11,597 bases of DNA from CAYPOY01 sp964412395. GTDB taxonomy: Bacteria; Chloroflexota; Anaerolineae; B4-G1. Of the stretch, positions 1-5,080 are shown in pieces. A program made the position numbers and the translations under genes. The stretch covers positions 1-11,597 of the forward strand of contig CAYPOY010000147.1 of assembly GCA_964412395.1 (NCBI GenBank), in the 5' to 3' direction. Numbering within the stretch: position 1 is the first letter of the stretch; the number at the start of each line of letters is the position of its first letter. The notes below the pieces were generated by a model. That model saw only the letters and a program-made list of their open reading frames with translations, searched no databases and was not told the DNA's origin.

Positions 1-1
1 C

Positions 2-1981
2 TGGGCCTACCGCTACTGGGAGGTGAGCGACGACAACAAGAACCAGTACCTCCACGGCGGCGACGAGCCTTTCCAAGAAGGCCCTTTCCACGGCATCGCC
101 TTGGCGGTCTACGTGGTGCGTTGGATGACGGTGCTCATCGGCGCGGGCGTTGTCTGGCTGACCTACCGCATTGGGCGCGAGATTTTCCCGGATCGGCCTG
201 CGCTGGCCCTCGGCGGGACCGCCCTGGTCGCTTTCAACCCACAGTTCCTCTACCTGAGCGGCGCAGTCAACAATGACATCCCGGCGGCGCTGTGTGGCGC
301 GGCGGTGCTTTGGGTCTGCGTCCGGCTGGTGCGGGACGGCCCCGGCGTGCGCACCGACGTGACACTGGGTGTCCTCTTCGGCGCAGGCATCCTCACCAAG
401 TTCAACCTGCTGGCCCTGCTGGTGCTGATCGAATTGGCTTACCTGGTCGCTGTATGGCCTGCCCGCAATTGGCGCGCTTTCTTACGGGGCATCCTGATCG
501 TAGCGGGATTGGCGGCACTTATTTCGGGTTGGTGGTTCTGGCGCAATCAGGTGCTCTACGGCGACCCCACAGGCTTGAGTAAGATCAACGAACTTTGGGA
601 GGGCCGATCGGCGACTGGCAGTTGGTGGGCCATCTGCCAGGGCCTGCCTTACCTCTGGAGCAGCCTGTGGGGGCGCTTTGGCTATGGCCAGGTTCCTATG
701 CCTCAGCCCGTCTATCAAGGGCTGTTGATCTTTTGCGCACTGGTCTTGGCCGGCTACCTGCTCCCCCGGCGGGACCCGCCCCCCCTATCTATCCTGCTGC
801 TCCTGGGGGCGACCCCCCTCACCTTCACCGCCGTGGTTTTCTACTACATGTTGGTTCAGCCAGCCGGCGCGATGGGCCGTTTTCTCTTCCCCAGCCTGCC
901 CGCCTTTGCCATTCTGCTGTTCCTGGGGCTGAGCCGATTCTTCCCCCGCCGCCTCACCTGGGCAGCGAGTCTGGTCGTCACGGTCGGGATGGCGACGCTA
1001 GCCGTCTATGCCCTGGTCGGCATATTGGCTCCAGCCTTCGCCCGGCCTCCCCTGCTGACCAAGTCCGAAGTCGAGGCCGTGCCCAACCTCACGCACGTCG
1101 AACTCGGCATCGTCGCTCCTCCCCCCTGGGGGGGGGATAAGAGGGGGGTCGCCAGGCTGCTGGGCTACCAGGTCACACCAACCGTCGTCGAGCCGGGCGA
1201 CACAGTGGAGATCACTCTCTACTGGCAGGCGTTGGCCCGGACCGACCAGAACTATGCCGTCTTCGTCCACCTGCTGAGTGAAGTGGGCACGATGGTGGCT
1301 CAGCGCGACACCTACCCTGGTCTGGGGCGCTACCCCACCACTGCCTGGGAGCCCAGTGCCGCCTTCGCCGACACGTATCGCGTGCACATCCCGGAGACAG
1401 CCTATGCACCAGACGTAGGTTATGTTCAAGTTGGCCTTTACTTGCCGGACGGCCCACGCCTCATTACACCCGATGGACGTGACGCGCTGCGCCTGGCGAC
1501 GGTCGAGATTTGGCCCCGGCCCACCCCCCTATTATCTTCCCTGGAGGGGGGAGGAAGGGGGGTCAGTCCGCTGGACGTCAACTTTGGCGACCAAGCCGCG
1601 CTGGTCGGCTACAAGCTGGATCGGCGGGGGGTGCGGCCTGGCGAGATGATCCGTCTGACGCTCTACTGGCGGGCGCTGGCACCGATGGAGACAGATTATA
1701 GTGTCTTCGCCCACGTCCTCGGTGTCGAGGACCAGGTTTGGGCCAACAGCGACAGCCAACCGGCCAGTGGAGCCGCTCCCACCAGCCGGTGGCAGCCCGG
1801 TCAGCTTGTCGAGGACACCCACGAACTGAAGGTGGGATTGACGACTCCGCCGGACTTTTACGACATCGAGATTGGCCTGTACGTACCTGGCAGGGACCGC
1901 CTGCCAGTCGTTGCAGAGGACGGCCACTGGCTGGACAGTCGTGTGCTGTTGAGTAAAATCCGGGTGGTGAGCGATGAGTAG
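2..1981 (+). CDS. GT-C (GT39/PMT_2-like) membrane glycosyltransferase with two C-terminal beta-sandwich modules, 5'-partial
   Basis: The frame is open from the first bases (nt 2, reading W-A-Y-R-Y-W-E), so the gene starts before the window; the GTG at 23 lies inside a conserved-looking stretch and is probably not a start. About 659 residues are visible. Residues ~30-370 hold roughly nine hydrophobic helices, with an FNPQFLYLSG...NND motif near nt 234-280 and a GRFLFP segment near nt 874-890, both usual for the RgtA/PMT_2 type of GT-C enzyme. The first-loop acidic catalytic motif would lie upstream and is not seen. Two related beta-sandwich modules follow (about nt 1150-1515 and 1567-1975), each with LxGY, PGD/PGE, LYW-x-AL, VFxHxL, W-x-PG or WEP, VGLY/IGLY and RL signatures. 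A palindromic repeat sits immediately before each module. Family knowledge suggests sugar transfer from a polyprenyl-phosphate donor on the outer face; substrate unknown. The stop overlaps the next start by 8 nt. Confidence 0.85.
   Translation, partial: WAYRYWEVSDDNKNQYLHGGDEPFQEGPFHGIALAVYVVRWMTVLIGAGVVWLTYRIGREIFPDRPALALGGTALVAFNPQFLYLSGAVNNDIPAALCGAAVLWVCVRLVRDGPGVRTDVTLGVLFGAGILTKFNLLALLVLIELAYLVAVWPARNWRAFLRGILIVAGLAALISGWWFWRNQVLYGDPTGLSKINELWEGRSATGSWWAICQGLPYLWSSLWGRFGYGQVPMPQPVYQGLLIFCALVLAGYLLPRRDPPPLSILLLLGATPLTFTAVVFYYMLVQPAGAMGRFLFPSLPAFAILLFLGLSRFFPRRLTWAASLVVTVGMATLAVYALVGILAPAFARPPLLTKSEVEAVPNLTHVELGIVAPPPWGGDKRGVARLLGYQVTPTVVEPGDTVEITLYWQALARTDQNYAVFVHLLSEVGTMVAQRDTYPGLGRYPTTAWEPSAAFADTYRVHIPETAYAPDVGYVQVGLYLPDGPRLITPDGRDALRLATVEIWPRPTPLLSSLEGGGRGVSPLDVNFGDQAALVGYKLDRRGVRPGEMIRLTLYWRALAPMETDYSVFAHVLGVEDQVWANSDSQPASGAAPTSRWQPGQLVEDTHELKVGLTTPPDFYDIEIGLYVPGRDRLPVVAEDGHWLDSRVLLSKIRVVSDE
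1116..1149 (+). repeat. Palindromic G/C element, copy 1 (in frame, before beta-sandwich 1 of gene A)
   Basis: C6-T-G9 core followed by ATAAGA-G6-T. It is read as P-P-P-W-G-G-D-K-R-G-V and sits between the membrane/linker region and the first beta-sandwich. The G9 run (1128-1136) is longer than the G6 of the other copies. Confidence 0.85.
1523..1563 (+). repeat. Palindromic G/C element, copy 2 (longest dyad; between the two beta-sandwiches of gene A)
   Basis: An outer C6 arm (1524-1529) and an outer G6 arm (1557-1562) flank an inner C-rich/TGGA/G6 core. The whole folds as a hairpin of about 17 pairs with two mismatches and several G-T wobbles. It is read in the third frame (P-L-L-S-S-L-E-G-G-G-R-G-V), where the consensus would give a TAA stop; here that position reads GGA. 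Confidence 0.8.
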
Positions 1982-4136
1982 GCGGGTGGAGGAGATTCCT
2001 CCCCCCTGGAGGGGGGATAAGAGGGGGATTCCTCCCCCCTCCAGGGGGGATAAGAGGGGGGTATGGGCCGCTATCACCCTGATCTTGCTGCTGGCTGCTG
2101 TGCTCCGCTTCTGGGCGTTGGGCGAGGTGCCGCCTGGACTGGCTCACGACGAGGTCGCCAACTGGCTCATCGCCCGCGATATCCTTGCCGGGCATCACTC
2201 CATCTATTTCACCGCCGCCTACGGTCACGAACCATGCTACCAATATGTCCAGGCTGCGACCGTCGCCCTCTTCGGTGACCACTGGTTGGGGCTGCGTTAT
2301 CCCTCCGTCGCCTTTGGCATGCTCGGTTTGGCCGTTACTTACGCGCTCACCCGCCGTCTCTTTGGCACTTTCACTGCCCTGCTGACCAGCGGATGGCTAG
2401 CCCTATCTTTCTGGCCACTCTTCTACGCCCGCGTTGCCCTACGCGCCATCACGCTGCCCTTCACCGCTGCCCTCGCCGCCTACTTCCTCCTCCGCGCCAC
2501 GAATCTACGAACCCCGAATCTACGAACTTCCAAAGACCGTAGATTCGTAGACTCGGGACTCGTAAACTCGGTGCTGGCAGGAGCGACCCTGGGCCTGAGC
2601 CTCTATACTTACATGTCCGCCCGTATCCTTCCCTTCATTCTCGTCTCATTCCTTATCTACTTTTTCATCATCCACTTACCTGCTCCCATCCCATGGTCCC
2701 ACACCCTCGGATTCATCCTCACTGCTGCCCTCGTATCCGCGCCACTCGTAATCTGGCTGGTAACCCATCCTGGTACTGAGTACCGCATCGCGGAGGTGCG
2801 GGAACCGCTTGACCGGTTGCTTGCAGGAAATCCGTCACTGGTGTGGCAGAACCTCATCGCGAATCTCAAATTCTTCACTTTCGCCGGTGACCCTTGGCCG
2901 CGTCAGAATCTCCCCGGCCGTCCCATCTTCGCCGATCCTTTCAGTGCGGTGCTCTTTTACGCGGGATTGCTCATCGCACTCTGGCGCTGGCGTGACCCCC
3001 GCTACGGTCTCCTGCTCATCTGGCTGGTCGGTGCGCTCATACCCAGCATCGTTACTTCCGTCGCTCCCAGTTCCATCCGCGACATTCTCGGTCTGGTAGT
3101 CGTCTTTGTCTTCCCCGCGCTTGCGCTCGTTGAAGCAGGTCGTTGGGTCAAACAAAGAATGCAGGGTGCAAGATACAGGATGCAAGATGCAGGATGCAGG
3201 ATGCAAGACGCGAGGTGCAAGACGCAAGACCGTCGCTTCCTGCTTCCTGCCTCCTGCCTCCTGCTTCCTGCCTCCTGCTTCCTGCTCCTTGCCCCTTGCC
3301 TTTTCCTCACCGTGCGTGACTACTTCTTCATCTGGCCTGACCACGACGTGGTCCGCTTCGACTACCAGGCAGACCTGACCGCTGTGGCTCATCGGCTGGA
3401 CGAACTGCCACCAGGGACGCCTGTCACCGTCGCGGGCCTGTCCGTGCACACGATGGATGGCCCGGGCCTGAATCTGGCTACCCGACGGGACGTTCACGAT
3501 GTCCGCTTGTGCGACACCCGTGAGACCCTCATCGTCCCTGCCGGGCGTGACGTTTGGCTCTTCGTCCCCCAGGTCGTTCCCTTCGATGTTGATCTCCAGG
3601 AGCGGCTATCGGAGTGGGGAGCGGTCGTTCTTCCCCCCTGGAGGGGGGATAAGAGCGGGGTCTCGTTCACCAGCTACCGCCTGTCCGATGACGCGGCTTG
3701 GCGCCATGATCTACAGCGCCTGGAAACCGCTGCTGCCCTGCCCGATGGCACGCCTGTGGCACTCCCTGCCTCTTTCGGCGGACGATTGGCCTTCCTGGGC
3801 TATGAGCGCATCCTCCCCCCTGGAGGGGGGATAAGCGGGGGGTTGCTGACGTATTGGCGCGTCGAGGAGCCGTCCTCGGCGCCGCTAAAGGTATTCGTGC
3901 ACCTGCTTGATGGATCCGGAGCATCGGTCGCTCAGCACGACGGGCTGGGTAGTCCGCCGCATGGGTGGGCGGCCGGAGACCTTATTATTCAGAAACACGC
4001 CATTCCCCTCCCAGCCGACCTCTCTCCCGGCCAGTATTGTCTCCAGGTGGGACTCTATGATTCAGTCACCAACGACCGACTGCCCGTGTTGACGGCGGAC
4101 CGCTTGCTGCTATACTCACTTGAGGTGGCGGAATGA
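1974..4136 (+). CDS. GT39/PMT_2-like membrane glycosyltransferase with C-terminal beta-sandwich module
   Basis: 720 aa, starting at ATG 1974, which overlaps the end of the previous gene (ATGAGTAG). Residues 8-29 are two tandem copies of the 33-bp palindromic repeat, and the family-like sequence begins only at residue ~31 (first membrane helix). H58-D59-E60 is the expected GT-C acidic motif in the first outer loop; a YGHEP segment and an R-L-F-G helix end follow, as in Chloroflexota relatives. Membrane helices run to residue ~445, then a globular outer region (DYFFIWPDH onward) and a beta-sandwich module at ~605-720. The gene is rich in repeats: an inverted repeat at residues 176-199, heptamer arrays at 395-418 and 422-442, and palindromic copies at 552-563 and 613-624. 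The second heptamer array seems to supply the last membrane helix. The final palindromic copy replaces the PGD hairpin of the beta-sandwich. Predicted glycosyl transfer on the outer face; donor and acceptor unknown. Confidence 0.87.
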   Translation: MSRRVEEIPPPWRGDKRGIPPPSRGDKRGVWAAITLILLLAAVLRFWALGEVPPGLAHDEVANWLIARDILAGHHSIYFTAAYGHEPCYQYVQAATVALFGDHWLGLRYPSVAFGMLGLAVTYALTRRLFGTFTALLTSGWLALSFWPLFYARVALRAITLPFTAALAAYFLLRATNLRTPNLRTSKDRRFVDSGLVNSVLAGATLGLSLYTYMSARILPFILVSFLIYFFIIHLPAPIPWSHTLGFILTAALVSAPLVIWLVTHPGTEYRIAEVREPLDRLLAGNPSLVWQNLIANLKFFTFAGDPWPRQNLPGRPIFADPFSAVLFYAGLLIALWRWRDPRYGLLLIWLVGALIPSIVTSVAPSSIRDILGLVVVFVFPALALVEAGRWVKQRMQGARYRMQDAGCRMQDARCKTQDRRFLLPASCLLLPASCFLLLAPCLFLTVRDYFFIWPDHDVVRFDYQADLTAVAHRLDELPPGTPVTVAGLSVHTMDGPGLNLATRRDVHDVRLCDTRETLIVPAGRDVWLFVPQVVPFDVDLQERLSEWGAVVLPPWRGDKSGVSFTSYRLSDDAAWRHDLQRLETAAALPDGTPVALPASFGGRLAFLGYERILPPGGGISGGLLTYWRVEEPSSAPLKVFVHLLDGSGASVAQHDGLGSPPHGWAAGDLIIQKHAIPLPADLSPGQYCLQVGLYDSVTNDRLPVLTADRLLLYSLEVAE
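1995..2060 (+). repeat. Palindromic G/C element, copies 3 and 4 in exact 33-bp tandem at the N-terminus of gene B
   Basis: Units 1995-2027 and 2028-2060 each read I-P-P-P-x-R-G-D-K-R-G. They differ only at the core centre, TGGA versus TCCA (Trp versus Ser), which are reverse complements of each other. 33 bp equals 11 codons, so the duplication keeps the frame. Confidence 0.9.
2500..2570 (+). repeat. Imperfect 27-bp inverted repeat within gene B
   Basis: Arm 2500-2526 (two copies of CGAATCTACGAA) is the reverse complement of 2544-2570 at 22 of 27 positions, with a 17-nt spacer. All five differences are transitions. Within it, 2499-2509 and 2538-2548 are a perfect 11-bp inverted match. It encodes a polar loop (residues 176-199) between two membrane helices. 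Confidence 0.8.
3156..3225 (+). repeat. Heptanucleotide array (ARGATGC)10 in gene B
   Basis: Ten consecutive 7-nt units, most of them AGGATGC, AAGATGC or AAGACGC. They are translated as R-M-Q-D-A-G/R-C heptads (residues 395-418). The array lies just after a membrane helix and beside the next array, to which it is nearly inverted. Confidence 0.9.
3237..3299 (+). repeat. Heptanucleotide array (YTCCTGC)9 in gene B
   Basis: Nine 7-nt units, TTCCTGC or CTCCTGC with two decayed units at the end. They are translated as L-L-P-A-S-C-x heptads (residues 422-442), a hydrophobic stretch that runs directly into the LTVRDYF segment. Confidence 0.9.
3627..3661 (+). repeat. Palindromic G/C element, copy 5 (gene B outer region)
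   Basis: C6-TGGA-G6 followed by ATAAGAG-C-G4-T, one base off consensus in the tail. It is read L-P-P-W-R-G-D-K-S-G-V, the same frame as copies 1, 3 and 4. Confidence 0.85.
3810..3843 (+). repeat. Palindromic G/C element, copy 6 (inside the beta-sandwich of gene B)
   Basis: C6-TGGA-G6, then ATAAGC-G6-T. It is read in a different frame from most copies (L-P-P-G-G-G-I-S-G-G). It occupies the hairpin between the LGY strand and the LTYW strand, where sister modules have PGD/PGE. Confidence 0.85.
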
Positions 4137-5080
4137 AGAAACGGTGGATGAATATCCTGCGCGTGCTGATCAGTGTGGGTGCGCTTGGGTTCCTGTTCTG
4201 GAAAATTGGCCTGGGAGAGACCTTGTCAGTGTTGCGTTCTGCCGATCTGCGTCTATTCCTGGCCGCCTTTGTCCTGACTCTCCTCAGCCTGGTCATCCGT
4301 GCCGGACGGTGGGCTGTCCTTCTACGGGCCCTACACCTGCGCGTGTCCTTTGGGCGGCTGGTCTATCTCTACTTCGTTGGCGCTTTCTTCAATAGTTTCC
4401 TGCCCAGCGGTTTCGGCGGCGACGTGGTACGGACGCTGGAGCTGACCCAGGACACGCCGACCCCCGCTGCCGTTGGGACGGTGTTTGTGGACCGGATGAC
4501 CGGGCTGCTGGTGTTGCTGGTGATGGGGCTGGGGGCGCTCCCCTTCAGCGTATCCCGCCTGGAGCCCTGGCTGGTTTGGCTGCTGATCGTGGTGGCTGGT
4601 GGGGGGCTACTGGCGGGAGCGCTGCTCCTGGAAGGGCGGCTGCTGTGCCGGGCCACCGCCTGGCTCCCGGCCCGCCTCTCCCTGGCCGGTTCTGGCTTCC
4701 TGGGACGTGTCTATGCCGCAGTCAGCGGCTGCGGGTGGCAGGCAGTGGGGCGGGCCCTGGCGATTTCCCTGGTCTTTAACTTGATCAACGTCCTCGTCAA
4801 CTTCCTTTGCGGGCGGGCGGTGGGCATCGGTCTCGACCTGGGCTATTTCCTCATCACTGCACCCCTCATCTCGATCAGCCTGATGATCCCCATCTCCGTT
4901 GGCGGCGTGGGGGTACGAGACTGGGTGGTAGTGGCACTGTTCAGCCCGGCGGGAGTGAGCAGCAACACCGCTGCCGCGATGTCACTGAGCATATACGCCG
5001 TTTCGGCGGCGGCAGGGCTGGTGGGCGGCCTGATGTACGGGATCGAGGGATTGCGAGGGATAGGACGGGAGAAAGAATGA
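4133..5080 (+). CDS. Flippase-like integral membrane protein (LPG_synthase_TM / UPF0104 family)
   Basis: 315 aa, ATG at 4133 coupled to the previous stop by an ATGA overlap. About eight hydrophobic helices with the family's landmarks: an RWAVLLRALHL segment after helix 2, then YFVGAFFNSFLPSGFGGDVVR, VDRMTGLL, and near the C-terminus PISVGGVGVRDW. These match the lysylphosphatidylglycerol-synthase transmembrane domain family (PF03706), which also covers AglD-like and 'flippase-like' proteins next to glycosyltransferases. The soluble aminoacyl-transferase domain of true MprF is absent, so lysyl-PG synthesis is unlikely. Placed between four GT-C enzymes, it more plausibly helps handle or translocate a lipid-linked sugar, but this rests on context. 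It carries no embedded repeat, unlike its neighbours. Family assignment is firm; the substrate is unknown. Confidence 0.88.
   Translation: MKKRWMNILRVLISVGALGFLFWKIGLGETLSVLRSADLRLFLAAFVLTLLSLVIRAGRWAVLLRALHLRVSFGRLVYLYFVGAFFNSFLPSGFGGDVVRTLELTQDTPTPAAVGTVFVDRMTGLLVLLVMGLGALPFSVSRLEPWLVWLLIVVAGGGLLAGALLLEGRLLCRATAWLPARLSLAGSGFLGRVYAAVSGCGWQAVGRALAISLVFNLINVLVNFLCGRAVGIGLDLGYFLITAPLISISLMIPISVGGVGVRDWVVVALFSPAGVSSNTAAAMSLSIYAVSAAAGLVGGLMYGIEGLRGIGREKE

Noticed and set aside
23..25. GTG at 23 as the start of gene A
   Set aside because: The frame is open upstream to the window edge with plausible protein sequence, and the acidic catalytic loop is missing, so the gene must begin earlier.
771..835. 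C-rich stretch resembling the palindromic element (PPPLSILLLLG)
   Set aside because: It lacks the TGGA core and the G6-ATAAGA tail and fits a normal loop and helix of the enzyme.
2011..2061. G-quadruplex from the G-runs of the tandem palindromic copies
   Set aside because: Four G-runs exist, but the matching C-runs on the same strand favour hairpins and one loop is 16 nt, so a quadruplex is not well supported.
1578..2282. Long minus-strand open frame over the A/B junction
   Set aside because: The palindromic elements are stop-free in all reverse frames and the region is GC-rich, so the frame is open by composition. The translation lacks hydrophobic helices or motifs, while the + strand genes are well supported.
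3156..3299. Possible CRISPR-like array
   Set aside because: Units are 7 nt and contiguous without unique spacers, and no cas gene is present. The same applies to the arrays at 5424, 6661 and 8686.
2835..3497. Minus-strand open frame of 220 codons
   Set aside because: It is kept open by the heptamer arrays, which read E-A-G-G-R-K-Q backward. It lies wholly inside gene B, with no domain or start signal.
4807..5076. Upstream extension of gene D
   Set aside because: The frame is open but lies within gene C in another frame and reads as basic, proline-rich shadow sequence. ATG 5077 has stop-start overlap and a purine-rich site.
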